64,000 nucleotides of DNA. Source: Methyloferula stellata AR4. GTDB lineage: Bacteria > Pseudomonadota > Alphaproteobacteria > Rhizobiales > Beijerinckiaceae. The notes beneath the pieces were generated by a model. The model had not been told where the DNA came from, did not search any database, and saw nothing but the letters and a program-made list of their open reading frames with translations. Location: the NCBI RefSeq assembly GCF_000385335.1, contig NZ_ARWA01000001.1:2372001-2436000 (forward strand), read 5' to 3'. Each line of letters opens with the position of its first letter. The stretch's first letter is position 1. Below are positions 39,844-49,489 of this stretch, piece after piece. Position numbers and translations under genes: made by a program.

Positions 39844-42800
39844 ATGTTGAGTATTCATTCGCTGCCGGTCCGCATGGGCCGGCAAAGAGAGCGCGTTGCT
39901 GGCTTTCGGTCAGCCAAAACCCGCAGGCGGCTTGCGCAACGACTGCTCGCAAGTACCGCGCTGGTCGCTCTCGCGGATCTGGTGCTGCTACCGGCAGCTT
40001 ATGCGGGCCAGCTCGACCTTTCGGCTTTTACGGCCTATTCGTCGGTCAATTTCAGCACGATCACACCCGGGCCCTTTTCGCTCTTCAGCGTCAACGTCGA
40101 CTCGCTTTCGCCGACCCAGTTGAACGAAGGCTTCGTCGAGGTCGGCAAGAAGACGGCGGGTTTCAATCTTCTCACCTCGCAAGCGGCGCTTACCTCGAAT
40201 CTACTGACCGACATCGAGCCTGTGGTGATTGGTCCCGGCGGCAAGCTCTATCTCACTGACGGCCACCATACGTTTACGGCGCTGGAAAGCTCGACCTTCG
40301 GATCGTCGAACCCGACCGTCTATGTCGATGTCATCGCCAATTACTCGAACCTGACCACCGCCCAGTTCTGGGCGATGATGCAGGCGAATAATTTCGTTTT
40401 CTCGATCAATGATGGAATTCCGCAGACTTTCAATGTCAACACGGGTGCGCCGATCCCGGCCACGTTGACAGGATTGTCCAGCGATCCCTATCGCGGCCTC
40501 GAATATTCGATCCTCAAGAACAAAAGCTCGAAGCTGTTTCCGACGACAGCGAATATCACCGGCGCCGTCGGCTCTTCGACGGCGGGTCTCGACAAGATCA
40601 CCGGCTTCTACTCGGACTTCATCGAGGCGGACGCCTACCGCAACGCCACCACGAAATTCGGCGGCACTGGCTTGGCGTATCTATCGCCGGGCGACATCGC
40701 GCTTGCGACGCAATGGAATCTCAATGCCAATAGCGTAACCAGTTTGCCGGGCGTGTCCGGCACGGTGAAAGCCGGCCAATTGCCCGGCTTCATCCTCGGC
40801 GGCAACATCAATATCACCGGTACGATCAGCAATGCGACGCTCGCCAATGGCACGCTCGACGGAACGGTGACGGGCACCTTCGACGAAACGTCCACCTTTG
40901 CCTCGTTTAACGGCGTCACCAGCATCAATGTCGGATCGGTCACGATCGGCACGCCGCTCAACGGCTTCATCATGCAGCTTGGTCATGACTCGGGCAACAG
41001 CGTCACGCTCACCGGCAACAATACCTACACCGGCGGCACCACGATCATCGCCGGCACTTTGTCGGTCAATAGCGACGCAGCTTTAGGTGCGGCGGCACCG
41101 GCGAATTATACGATCGACCCGAACAATATCGCGGCGAGTGTCCGTGCCGCAAATGGCATTATCTTCAATAGCCTCTCCGAGGGTGCGGGCACGCTTGCGA
41201 CGACCACGAGTTTCTCGACGAATCGTCCAATCGCTGTCGATGGCGAGGTCGCGACGCTTGCACCGGCTTCGGGCACCACTTTGACTCTGACCGGTCAGAT
41301 CGTGTCGCTGGGTTCCGCGGGCGTCGGCCTTGGCAATGCGACCGGCGAGTCGGACCTTTCAATCAATGGCGCCGGCACCGTTGTTCTCGCGCCTACAAGC
41401 GGCAGCAATTCCGGTTTCTTCGGCAATCTGATCGTCTCCGGCGGCACGCTCGAAGTTTCGAGCGACGCAGCCATGGGCAATACGACGGGCCCCGCCGTTT
41501 CGATCGGCGCGCTCGATCTCGACGGCGGTACATTCAAGCCGCTCGCCTCGTTCTCCTCGGTGCGCAACGTCACCGTGACGAGCGGCAGCACGTTCGATAC
41601 GAACAGCTTCACGACCTCCTTTGGAGGATCACTCTCCGATACTCAGCGCAATTTGACCTTCACGAATTCGGGGACGGGCGCCGGCGCCGTGAGTTTCGGA
41701 TCGTTGCAGGCGGCGTCGGCATTCGAACTGACTGTGAACAAAGGCACCGGCACATCGACCAGCCTGACCTTTACGAACGGCATCGTCCGCAATGGCAATG
41801 CCGTTGTTTTCCTGAAGCCGAACAGCGGCACATTGGGGACAGCGGAAACGGTCTTCGCCGGCGCAGGAACGGGAACGACAAACGGCATTGTCTCGCCGTG
41901 GGTCATCGTCGACAGTGGCGCCGCCAATAACCCTTATGATTTCGCAACTTATAATGCCGGCACCGGTTACACCGCCCTCTCTGGCTCTGGATATTCGACG
42001 AGCATCGCGGCGGCGACCAACACAAGTGTCGTCAAGCAATCGGCCAATGTGGCACTCGGGGCAGATACGTCCGCCTATGCGCTGAATGTTCAAAAAGGCA
42101 TCTCGATCACCAATACGGGGACGCTGTCGCTCGGCGACGGCACCAATCCCGCGGGTCTCATTTTCAACGGCGGCAGCGGCTCGGGGATCAGCGGCGGCAC
42201 TTTGGCCTTTGGCGGCAGCGAGGCCGTCATCAACATCAGTGGATCGAGCACGATCTCATCGACGATCTCCGGAACCGGCGGCTTGACTCTGTCCGGCACC
42301 GGCACTTTGACGGTTTCGACGGCGAGCAGCGAAACAGGTGCGATCGTCGTCAATTCCGGCTCGTTGACGCTGTCGGCCGCCAATGTCTTCTCGTCAAGCT
42401 CCCTCGGCGTCACGCTGGAAGACACCAAGAATTTGGCGAAAGCCAATTTGACGATCAGCGCCAGCAACCAATTCGCCGCTTTGAACAGCACCGGCAACAA
42501 TAGCACGGTGACGATCAACGGTGCCGCCACGCAATTGACGATCGGCGACAGCACTAATCTGAGTTCGACGCTTTCGAGCGCCATCACCGATACGGCCGTT
42601 GCCGCAGGCTCGACATCGATCATCAAGGCGGGCACCGGCCTTCTCGATCTGTCCGGCGGCACGCTCACACTCACCGCGGGCAGCAATATTTCCGTGACCG
42701 GCGGTCAATTGCGGGTAGCGGCGGGTACCTTCAAAAATACGAACAACATCGCGTTGGCTTCCGGCACCGAGGTGCAATTCGCGCAGAACGGCGGCGGCAT

Positions 42801-45153
42801 ATATGCCGGTAACGTGACGGGCTTGGGCGCGCTGCATCTGATCGGCGGCACGCTCCAGATTACCGGCACAGGCAACAGCTATTCCGGCGGCACGATCGTC
42901 GAAGCGGGTTCCACTCTCGACCTCACGACGGCCAATATCTCGTCCGGCAATGCGAATATCACCAATGCCGGCGGTCTCGTTGTCTTCGATCAGGCGGCGA
43001 CCGGCACTTATGCGGGCGTCATCAGCGACGGTTGTCAGATGGAAACCGCCTGCACGGCCAAATTATCGGGATCCTTCATCAAGGACGACAGCACCGGCGC
43101 CAACACCGGCAATGTCACCTTGAGCCAGGTGCAGGCCTTTACCGGCATGACCTTCGTCGAGGCCGGCACTTTGACGCTCGGCGCGACGGATACATTGAAG
43201 ACATCGGCCGGCGTCGATCTCGGCCGCGTCGGCGGCGGAGCCATCGCAACCCTCGCGTTCAACGCCGATCAAACCCTGGCGATGCTGACCTCGGAGGCGA
43301 CCAATACGACTTCGGTCTCGCTCAACGGCCATACATTGACGCTCGGCACGACAAGCGGCGTCAATCCAAACGCCTCTTTCATCTTCGGCGGTTCGATCGT
43401 CGACGGTTCGGGCAGCGGCAATCTCGTCAAAGCGGGGACCGGCACGGCCGTCCTGACCGGCACGAACACCTATACCGGCACGACGACGATCAACGGCGGC
43501 GCCTTGGAGATCGACGGTTCGACGACGACCTCCAATGTGATCGTGAACGCCGGGGGCATGCTGTCCGGCAGCGGAACGATCACCGATCCGATCATCAATG
43601 CGGGCGGCATTTTGGCGCCGGGCACCTCATCGGCGATCGGTACGCTCACTATCAATGGTCCGCTGACCTTCCAGCCGGGCTCCTTCTACAATGTGCGCAT
43701 CACGCCGGCTTCGAACGATTTCACGCAGGTGAACGGCGTGACGACGATCAACGGCGGCGTGGTGAATCTGGCATTCGGCACCGGCACCTATCAGCCTTCG
43801 TCGCGCTACACGATCCTGTCCGCGACCGGCGGCGTCAACGGCATGTTCTCCGGCGTCGACCGGGGCAATTTCGCCTTCCTGACGCCGTCGCTCAGCTATG
43901 ATGCGAACGATGTCTTCCTCAGCATCACGCCCAATTACAATTTCGCCGCCGCGGCGCTGACCCGAAATCAGTTCAGCGTCGCGAACGCGCTCGCACTCGG
44001 CGGCCAACTCAATCCGAACTCGCCCATCCTGCTTGCCTTCGACAGTCTGACGACAGGGCAGGCGAATGCCGGATTTGATTCCGTATCGGGCGAGGGGATC
44101 ACCGCCGCCGATACGACTGGCCTGCGGATGAACCAGCTTTTCACCGGCGCGATGAGCGACCAGGGAACCCTCTGGCTCAACGGCGGCAGCAATGCCAATT
44201 CCGTCGTGCTGAGCGAACCGGCGCCCGGCGCGCTTTTCTATGCGCCGGTCACGAAGAGCCCGATCGTCGTGCACGACCCGCTCTTGCCGCCTGTGCGTAC
44301 CTGGAGTGCTTGGGCGAGCGGCTTTGGCGCCGACGAAAACGTGCATGGCAACGCGGGTCTCGGCACCGTCGCGCAATCGGCCGAGCTTTATGGCGGCGCC
44401 ATGGGCATCGACTATCAGGTCAATCCCACGTTTCTCATCGGTGTCGCGGGCGGCGGCTCCAGCGGCAATTTCTCGGTACCGGGCCGCGCGACTTATGGTT
44501 ACGTGACCGGCGGCCATATCGGTGCCTATAGCATCGCGAGTTTTGGGGCTTCCTATGTCGCGTCGGCCACCAGCCTGTCGTTCCTTCACAATGGCGAGAC
44601 GCGTACGATCGCTGGCCTCGGCGCGCTTGGCGGCGAGACAGATCACGGCGGCTATGATTCGATGGCCGTACGCACGAGGCTCGAAGCCGGACGGCGCTTT
44701 GCCAATTTCTATGGCTCGACGGTTACGCCTTTCGTGGCGCTCGAGATCGCCGATCTGCGCAGCAATGGGTTCAGCGAAACGCCGACAATGGGGCCAGGTG
44801 CCTTCGCGCTCAATGTCCAGGGCAGGGACACGGCCTCCGTGCCGGCCTATCTCGGGCTACGCTTCGAGAAGTTCTTCGATATCGGCAACGGCATGACGGT
44901 GAAGCCGGTGCTTTCGCTGGCCTATGGCCACGATTTCGCGCCGGAGCGGAATTTGACGACCACCTTCCTCACTTTGCCGGGCGCGTCCTTCGAGGTCGAT
45001 GGCGCAGCCATCGCGCGCGACTTCGCGCAGACGAAAGTGGGCTTTGAATTGGCGCTGGCGCCCGGCGCCGCGGCCTTCGCCAATTTCGACGGCGAATTCT
45101 CCGGTCGCGACCAGCTCTATGGCGGCAAGGGCGGCATCAAACTGACCTGGTGA
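39844..45153 (+). CDS. Autotransporter with ParB-like N-terminal passenger domain
   Basis: This roughly 1769-residue type V secretion protein has an extended basic signal region (RRRLAQRLLASTALVALADL). About residues 75-260 resemble ParB-like nuclease domains (PF08857 type): LSPTQLNEGFVEVGKKTAGF and LYLTDGHHTFTALES. A long beta-helical passenger follows, with autotransporter-associated repeats (LTGNNTYTGGTTIIAGTLSV, VLTGTNTYTGTTTINGGALE). The last about 290 residues are the 12-strand barrel (RTWSAWASGFGADE to GGIKLTW). It is exported and displayed on or released from the outer membrane. The start is ATG 39844; a GTG 12 bases upstream is also in frame. Confidence 0.85.
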   Translation: MLSIHSLPVRMGRQRERVAGFRSAKTRRRLAQRLLASTALVALADLVLLPAAYAGQLDLSAFTAYSSVNFSTITPGPFSLFSVNVDSLSPTQLNEGFVEVGKKTAGFNLLTSQAALTSNLLTDIEPVVIGPGGKLYLTDGHHTFTALESSTFGSSNPTVYVDVIANYSNLTTAQFWAMMQANNFVFSINDGIPQTFNVNTGAPIPATLTGLSSDPYRGLEYSILKNKSSKLFPTTANITGAVGSSTAGLDKITGFYSDFIEADAYRNATTKFGGTGLAYLSPGDIALATQWNLNANSVTSLPGVSGTVKAGQLPGFILGGNINITGTISNATLANGTLDGTVTGTFDETSTFASFNGVTSINVGSVTIGTPLNGFIMQLGHDSGNSVTLTGNNTYTGGTTIIAGTLSVNSDAALGAAAPANYTIDPNNIAASVRAANGIIFNSLSEGAGTLATTTSFSTNRPIAVDGEVATLAPASGTTLTLTGQIVSLGSAGVGLGNATGESDLSINGAGTVVLAPTSGSNSGFFGNLIVSGGTLEVSSDAAMGNTTGPAVSIGALDLDGGTFKPLASFSSVRNVTVTSGSTFDTNSFTTSFGGSLSDTQRNLTFTNSGTGAGAVSFGSLQAASAFELTVNKGTGTSTSLTFTNGIVRNGNAVVFLKPNSGTLGTAETVFAGAGTGTTNGIVSPWVIVDSGAANNPYDFATYNAGTGYTALSGSGYSTSIAAATNTSVVKQSANVALGADTSAYALNVQKGISITNTGTLSLGDGTNPAGLIFNGGSGSGISGGTLAFGGSEAVINISGSSTISSTISGTGGLTLSGTGTLTVSTASSETGAIVVNSGSLTLSAANVFSSSSLGVTLEDTKNLAKANLTISASNQFAALNSTGNNSTVTINGAATQLTIGDSTNLSSTLSSAITDTAVAAGSTSIIKAGTGLLDLSGGTLTLTAGSNISVTGGQLRVAAGTFKNTNNIALASGTEVQFAQNGGGIYAGNVTGLGALHLIGGTLQITGTGNSYSGGTIVEAGSTLDLTTANISSGNANITNAGGLVVFDQAATGTYAGVISDGCQMETACTAKLSGSFIKDDSTGANTGNVTLSQVQAFTGMTFVEAGTLTLGATDTLKTSAGVDLGRVGGGAIATLAFNADQTLAMLTSEATNTTSVSLNGHTLTLGTTSGVNPNASFIFGGSIVDGSGSGNLVKAGTGTAVLTGTNTYTGTTTINGGALEIDGSTTTSNVIVNAGGMLSGSGTITDPIINAGGILAPGTSSAIGTLTINGPLTFQPGSFYNVRITPASNDFTQVNGVTTINGGVVNLAFGTGTYQPSSRYTILSATGGVNGMFSGVDRGNFAFLTPSLSYDANDVFLSITPNYNFAAAALTRNQFSVANALALGGQLNPNSPILLAFDSLTTGQANAGFDSVSGEGITAADTTGLRMNQLFTGAMSDQGTLWLNGGSNANSVVLSEPAPGALFYAPVTKSPIVVHDPLLPPVRTWSAWASGFGADENVHGNAGLGTVAQSAELYGGAMGIDYQVNPTFLIGVAGGGSSGNFSVPGRATYGYVTGGHIGAYSIASFGASYVASATSLSFLHNGETRTIAGLGALGGETDHGGYDSMAVRTRLEAGRRFANFYGSTVTPFVALEIADLRSNGFSETPTMGPGAFALNVQGRDTASVPAYLGLRFEKFFDIGNGMTVKPVLSLAYGHDFAPERNLTTTFLTLPGASFEVDGAAIARDFAQTKVGFELALAPGAAAFANFDGEFSGRDQLYGGKGGIKLTW

Positions 45154-45194
45154 TGATGCGCCGCGCCTGCGGTGCATTGTTAGGAATACGTACC

Positions 45195-45222
45195 CAGACG
45201 CCGGCCTCAAAACCGGCGTCTG
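45195..45222. terminator. Strong hairpin after the autotransporter
   Basis: CAGACGCCGG and CCGGCGTCTG form a 10-bp stem with an 8-base loop. It lies between the autotransporter stop at 45153 and the convergent gene ending at 45240. No T-run follows on the plus strand. Confidence 0.55.
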
Positions 45223-45239
45223 AACATGCTTAATCTTCA

Positions 45240-45479
45240 TTAGCAATTTGTTTTGGTCTTCGAGACGCTGTCGCCCATTCCGTTCGTCTTCTTCACGGTC
45301 TTGCTGGCGCAGCCGTCCTCATCATGAGTGATGACCTTCTTTTCAACCTCGCCGCCGACGCTGCGATGGACGACTGTCCGGTCCATGTCGGGCGAATCGC
45401 GGTGAATGATGACGTCCTCGGCGAAGGCGCTGCCCGTGAGGAAAGCGAAAGCGCTGGCACAAATCAGGATTAATTTCAT
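45240..45479 (-). CDS. Small exported protein with SKTV/TNC motif
   Basis: This 79-residue protein has a signal peptide (MKLILICASAFAFLTGSAFA, cleavage before EDV). A charged middle (VHRSVGGEVEKKVITHDE) precedes the C-terminal motif GCASKTVKKTNGMGDSVSKT-KTNC. The motif matches the end of the glycine-zipper protein at 7643 at most positions, including both cysteines, so the two share a domain. GGAG lies 8 bases before the ATG. A disulfide between the two cysteines is likely in the periplasm. Confidence 0.7.
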   Translation of the reverse strand: MKLILICASAFAFLTGSAFAEDVIIHRDSPDMDRTVVHRSVGGEVEKKVITHDEDGCASKTVKKTNGMGDSVSKTKTNC

Positions 45480-45683
45480 GTGTGGTGCTCCGTTGATGAA
45501 ATGCGAAGCGCAACGCCGTTCCGCGGGAACGGTTCCGAATCCGTTCAAACAAGCGTGAGCCGGCGCAGTTAGGCATAATCTGTCGCGGCATTGTGAGCCT
45601 TGAGCATGGATCAAAAAGCAAGCTGGTGCGTTCGACAACCATATGAAGCTTTTGTTCCATGCTTGGCTGTTGAAGGAAAGATG

Positions 45684-45875
45684 ATGATCCAGGCCCTGAT
45701 TTTGATTTGCAGCGTCTACGTGCCGCCGCAGAATTGCGATCGGCATCATGCAATCGATGCGAGCGTGCGTTCTGTGCCCTTCGGGATTTCCGGTCTCGCC
45801 GGAGAGGTTGAGATGGCCGACAATGCGCGCGGTCCGGATTGGGCGCATTACGAAAAAATCGTCACCACGCGTTAA
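45684..45875 (+). CDS. Small hypothetical protein
   Basis: This 63-residue protein starts MIQALILICSVYVPPQNCDR and ends DWAHYEKIVTTR. The opening resembles short rhizobial proteins of the type MIQALILVCSV.. with a conserved C-x-x. AAGGA lies 6 bases before the ATG at 45684; an ATG at 45681 is also possible. It lacks a true signal peptide but could associate with the membrane. Support is moderate. Confidence 0.5.
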   Translation: MIQALILICSVYVPPQNCDRHHAIDASVRSVPFGISGLAGEVEMADNARGPDWAHYEKIVTTR

Positions 45876-46004
45876 GCATCAAGCATCGTCTCGCTCGAAC
45901 GAAACAGCCAGGGCAGAATCTTATTCTACGGCGTGATTGCATGTCGCCGGAACGATGTTCGCCGCCGCACATTCCCAGATGCCTTGGGATGGGAGAAGCG
46001 AGCG

Positions 46005-46367
46005 ATGCGCGTAGGTAAATCTGTAATGATGGCGATGATCTCTCTTGGTCTTGGCTCGGCGGCTCTTGCCGCAGGCGGCGGAGCGGGAGGAGCTGGCCGC
46101 GCTGCCGCGGGCGGAACCGGGAGCGTGGGCACAGGTACGGGCAGTGTGACCAATGGGTCCGGCAGCGCCGGCATCAATGCCACGGCGCCCGGCAACATGG
46201 GTGGTGCAGGCGCTACTGCCACAGGCCGAAGCAGCGGCACCGGCATGAATGGAAATACGGGTCCGGGCATCGGCACAGAAAGTGTGCCGAGTGCGAGCGA
46301 TCCCAACTCCATGAATGGCAACGGCAACACCGGCGGAACGTCCGCCACGCCGGGTCAGAATCAATAG
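46005..46367 (+). CDS. Exported Gly/Ser/Thr-rich protein
   Basis: This 120-residue protein has a signal peptide (MRVGKSVMMAMISLGLGSAA, cleavage after LAA). The mature region is almost only G, A, S, T and N (GTGSVGTGTGSVTNGSGSAG, GMNGNTGPGIGTES) and should be disordered. GGGAG upstream supports the ATG at 46005. The role may be structural or surface-related; the opposite strand is also open but is a by-product of composition. Confidence 0.55.
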   Translation: MRVGKSVMMAMISLGLGSAALAAGGGAGGAGRAAAGGTGSVGTGTGSVTNGSGSAGINATAPGNMGGAGATATGRSSGTGMNGNTGPGIGTESVPSASDPNSMNGNGNTGGTSATPGQNQ

Positions 46368-46433
46368 ATCCCTTACATCAATCTATCGAAGCTCCTGTCC
46401 GTGCAACGCCACGAGCTTCGTGCATCTTTCGAT

Positions 46434-47285
46434 CTAGTTCGTCGGGATCGACGAGGCTCCGACATCAAGATCGCCTTCCGGCGCCTTGGCGCCTGGCTCC
46501 GGATGGAAGGTTAGAAACCAGGGCACGGCGATGAACAAGAGACCGCCTGCCAGATTGCCGAGCGTTACCGGGATCTGATTCCACAACCACCAATCTGCGA
46601 TGGTGACTTTGGCGCCGAGCATCATGCCGGCCGGAATCAGAAACATATTGACGACCGCGTGCTCGAAGCCTTGTGCGAAGAAAATGAAGATCGGCAGCCA
46701 GGCGCCGAAGAGTTTTCCGAAGGTCGAGGTCGACATCATCGACATGGTGACGCCGAGACAGACCATCCAATTGCAGAGCATGGCCTTCACGAAGCAGCTC
46801 AGGAGCCCGGCGGCGCCGAAGGGCTCATAGCCCGTCGTCTTCATTTGCGCGATATCGATGATCTTCTGCGCGATGGTGCCGGGAGCCACCGCGACGTGCC
46901 ATGTATTCGTCAGCGCGATCACGAGCAGGAGCGCATAGAGAACGCTGCCGATCAGATTGCCGATGAAGCCCCAGAACCAATTGCGGTTGACTGCGCCCCA
47001 TGTGCATTTTTTGGCGAGACCGGCAACCGCGAGGATCGCGTAATTGCCGGTCACGAGTTCAAGTCCGAGAGAGACGATCATCACGAAGCCGACGGGGAAG
47101 ACGATCGCTCCGACAAATGGAACGCCGGTCTGCACGGCGCCGGTTATGGCGAGGCTTGTCGCGATGCCGAGCAAAGCGCCGGCCATCATGCCACGCACCA
47201 GCATATCCGTGATCGAGAGCTTGGCCCGGATCGCACCGGACTCAGCCATATTGGCCACCATGTCTATAGGCTTGACGTAATCCAT
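46434..47285 (-). CDS. Formate/nitrite transporter-family (FNT) channel
   Basis: This 283-residue inner-membrane protein has six hydrophobic helices and FNT motifs: VTGNYAILAVAGLAKKCTWG, an Asn-rich loop, and GFEHAVVNMFLIPAGMMLGA with the central gate histidine. The family conducts formate, nitrite or hydrosulfide as pentamers. AGGAGG before the ATG at 47285 fixes the start over a longer frame. No formate dehydrogenase or nitrite reductase operon is adjacent, so the substrate is open; formate would suit a methylotroph. Confidence 0.88.
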   Translation of the reverse strand: MDYVKPIDMVANMAESGAIRAKLSITDMLVRGMMAGALLGIATSLAITGAVQTGVPFVGAIVFPVGFVMIVSLGLELVTGNYAILAVAGLAKKCTWGAVNRNWFWGFIGNLIGSVLYALLLVIALTNTWHVAVAPGTIAQKIIDIAQMKTTGYEPFGAAGLLSCFVKAMLCNWMVCLGVTMSMMSTSTFGKLFGAWLPIFIFFAQGFEHAVVNMFLIPAGMMLGAKVTIADWWLWNQIPVTLGNLAGGLLFIAVPWFLTFHPEPGAKAPEGDLDVGASSIPTN

Positions 47286-47388
47286 CTCCTCGCCCTCCTG
47301 CAAGCATGAGGCAGCAAGCCCCATGCCAAGCTTATAGGAGCGTCATTGGCTCGCTCATCGCTCACCGCTGGCTCGGCTGCAGGAGCGC

Positions 47389-48921
47389 TCAGTCTTGCGG
47401 GAAGGCGTCCGGGTTTTCCGAGAAAAGCCGGTTGCCCGCCTTGAGAAAACGAAGCGGGTCGACAGGCTCGCCATCGATCCTTGTCTCATAATGCAGGTGA
47501 GGTCCGGTCGTGCGTCCCGTCATGCCGATATGGCCGACGACCTGACCGGCCTGCACGACTTGGCCCTCGCTCACTGTGATCGAGGCCATATGCGCATAAC
47601 GGGTCGAGAGCCCATTGCCATGATCGATCTCGACCATATTGCCGTAGCCGCCGTCAGGGCCGGCGATCGTCACTTTGCCGGAAGCCGTCGCATGCACGTC
47701 CGTCCCGTAGTCTTCGCGAAGATCGATGCCGGCATGCATGGCCGGGCGTCCGAAGAACGGATCGAGACGGGCACCGAAGCCGGAGGTGACGTCTGGATCG
47801 CCGGCGAGCGGTTTTCGCAGAGGCACCGACGATATGGCCCGGCGCATATGTTCGACGGCGAGAATGGCCTCTTGCAAGGAAACGGCGGCGCGTTCGAAGG
47901 CCGACCCATCCGCATCGAGCTTCAAAGGAATGAAGGGACCGCCAACGGCACTTTGGGCTCCGGCCGTTTTCGATCCGGCGTCGCGGCTCTTGCGATCTTC
48001 GACCGGAAAGGATTGCCGCAGAGCCAAACGATCGGAAAGTCCGGCCTGCGCAAGCACGGTGCGGACGCGTGTCATCTCTCCGATCAAAGGCATCTGCAGC
48101 CGCGCGACAATGCGGTCTTGATCCTTTTCGATGCGGTCGAGCGAAGCGGTCATGCGTGATAAGGATTCAGCCCCGTCGCCGGGGCCGCGCGCATCGCTGG
48201 TCTTTTCGGGAGCGGCGGGCAAAGCGAAGCCCGAGTCCTCGCTATGGCGCAGGTCGAGCCCGTCTGGACGCGGCTTGGTCGCAGGCGCGCTTTCCTGCAA
48301 AGCTTCGTGCGGTGCGCTCTCAAGCGGCGCGAAAGCCGCGACGCCTTGCGGTAGAGCTTGCGAAGGGCTCGGCGAAAAAGCTCCGCTCAACAGCGGATTG
48401 GGGGTGGTGTGGGGGGACGCCTGCCGGGCATGAGCGTCGCCGGCGGCGGGCGTGCCTTGAACCAGAATGCTTGGAGCCCGAGTGCTTTGAGCCTGCGCGA
48501 GGCTGCCCTTGGCGTCCGGCTTCGGCAGCACGCGCTCCGCCAAGCTTGTCACCACGGCGCTTCGCCGTTCGAGCCGGACCTGCCGCGAGGCGAGGTCTTC
48601 CATTTTGGCACTGATGGCGGCTTCGTCGAGCAGGTGGCGGCTCGTCGATTGATCGAGCTGCGCGCGCAGCGACGTGATCCGGTCCTCATAGGCATATTGC
48701 ATTTCGGCCTGACGGTTCATCAGCGAGGCGAGCATGTCGTCGCGGAAGATCAGGTAGACGGTCGCGAAAAGATACCAGAGGGCAAGCACCGGCAGCACCC
48801 CGGCGATAATGTAGAAAAGGAACGGCCGGATGGAAATGCTGCGCGTGCCTCTGCCATAGCTGAAGGAAAGGCAGATACGGCGCGCCTCTCTACTTTCTAG
48901 ATGACTGTAACGCAGCGACAT
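47389..48921 (-). CDS. M23 (LytM-like) peptidase with membrane anchor
   Basis: This 510-residue protein has a membrane segment at about residues 33-57 (RPFLFYIIAGVLPVLALWYL), a coiled coil (about 68-140) and a long low-complexity linker. The C-terminal M23 domain (about 390-490) has MHAGIDLREDYGTDVHATAS and the HLHYET motif; the zinc ligands H-x-x-x-D and H-x-H are all present. It cuts peptidoglycan cross-links or acts as an amidase activator in the periplasm. It lies about 100 bases downstream of bcp on the same strand, possibly co-transcribed. Confidence 0.88.
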   Translation of the reverse strand: MSLRYSHLESREARRICLSFSYGRGTRSISIRPFLFYIIAGVLPVLALWYLFATVYLIFRDDMLASLMNRQAEMQYAYEDRITSLRAQLDQSTSRHLLDEAAISAKMEDLASRQVRLERRSAVVTSLAERVLPKPDAKGSLAQAQSTRAPSILVQGTPAAGDAHARQASPHTTPNPLLSGAFSPSPSQALPQGVAAFAPLESAPHEALQESAPATKPRPDGLDLRHSEDSGFALPAAPEKTSDARGPGDGAESLSRMTASLDRIEKDQDRIVARLQMPLIGEMTRVRTVLAQAGLSDRLALRQSFPVEDRKSRDAGSKTAGAQSAVGGPFIPLKLDADGSAFERAAVSLQEAILAVEHMRRAISSVPLRKPLAGDPDVTSGFGARLDPFFGRPAMHAGIDLREDYGTDVHATASGKVTIAGPDGGYGNMVEIDHGNGLSTRYAHMASITVSEGQVVQAGQVVGHIGMTGRTTGPHLHYETRIDGEPVDPLRFLKAGNRLFSENPDAFPQD

Positions 48922-49018
48922 CCTGCACCTGGATCGGGGGGAACCAGGGATAAGAACACTATGTTAAGGTTAATATTACGCTAAAGGACGTGGTCATACG
49001 TATTCGTGCAGATCGGCA

Positions 49019-49489
49019 TCAAAGAGCCTTGGCAGCGGCGAGTACCGCTTCCGCATGGCCCGGAACTTTGACCTTGTTCCAGACGGCCGCGATCTTGCCC
49101 TTGGAATCGATCAGAAAGGTCGTGCGTTCGACGCCCATATATTTCCGGCCATACATGCTTTTCTCGACCCAGACTCCATAGGCTTCGAGCATGGCCTTCG
49201 TTTCGTCCGATCCGAGCACGAGGCCAAGATCATGTTTGGTCTTGAATTTGACGTGGCTTGCAACCGAATCCGGGGACACGCCGACGATCGTCACGCCTGC
49301 CTTCGTGAAATCGTCCTTCAGACCATTGAAGTCGATGGCTTCCTTGGTGCAGCCGGACGTATCGTCTTTCGGATAAAAGTAGAGAATCAGTTTTTTGCCG
49401 GCGAATGCTTTGAGCGAAAGTTTTCCACCTTTATCGTCCGGCAGTTCGAAATCGGGAGCTTTGTCGCCGGCCGCCCATTTCTTGGCCAT
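49019..49489 (-). CDS. bcp: Bcp-type peroxiredoxin, one-Cys form
   Basis: This 156-residue thioredoxin-fold peroxidase of the Bcp/PrxQ family has DFELPDDKGGKLSLKAFAGK and the active site YPKDDTSGCTKEAIDFNG. The peroxidatic cysteine is Cys47. The usual resolving cysteine five residues on (TPGCTKEACDF) is Ile here, and no other cysteine occurs, so it is a one-Cys enzyme needing an external thiol. It reduces hydroperoxides in the cytoplasm. GGAAGG before the ATG at 49489 sets the start. Confidence 0.9.
   Translation of the reverse strand: MAKKWAAGDKAPDFELPDDKGGKLSLKAFAGKKLILYFYPKDDTSGCTKEAIDFNGLKDDFTKAGVTIVGVSPDSVASHVKFKTKHDLGLVLGSDETKAMLEAYGVWVEKSMYGRKYMGVERTTFLIDSKGKIAAVWNKVKVPGHAEAVLAAAKAL

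Noticed and set aside
41000-43700. Repeated GGCACC/ACCGGC-rich units in the autotransporter as a CRISPR or tandem DNA repeat
   Set aside because: They are in-frame beta-helix repeats with variable spacing; there are no constant repeats with unique spacers.
45600-45614. TTGAG-N5-ATCAA near the small gene at 45240
   Set aside because: The spacer is five bases, not four, so the half-sites are out of register for an FNR dimer.
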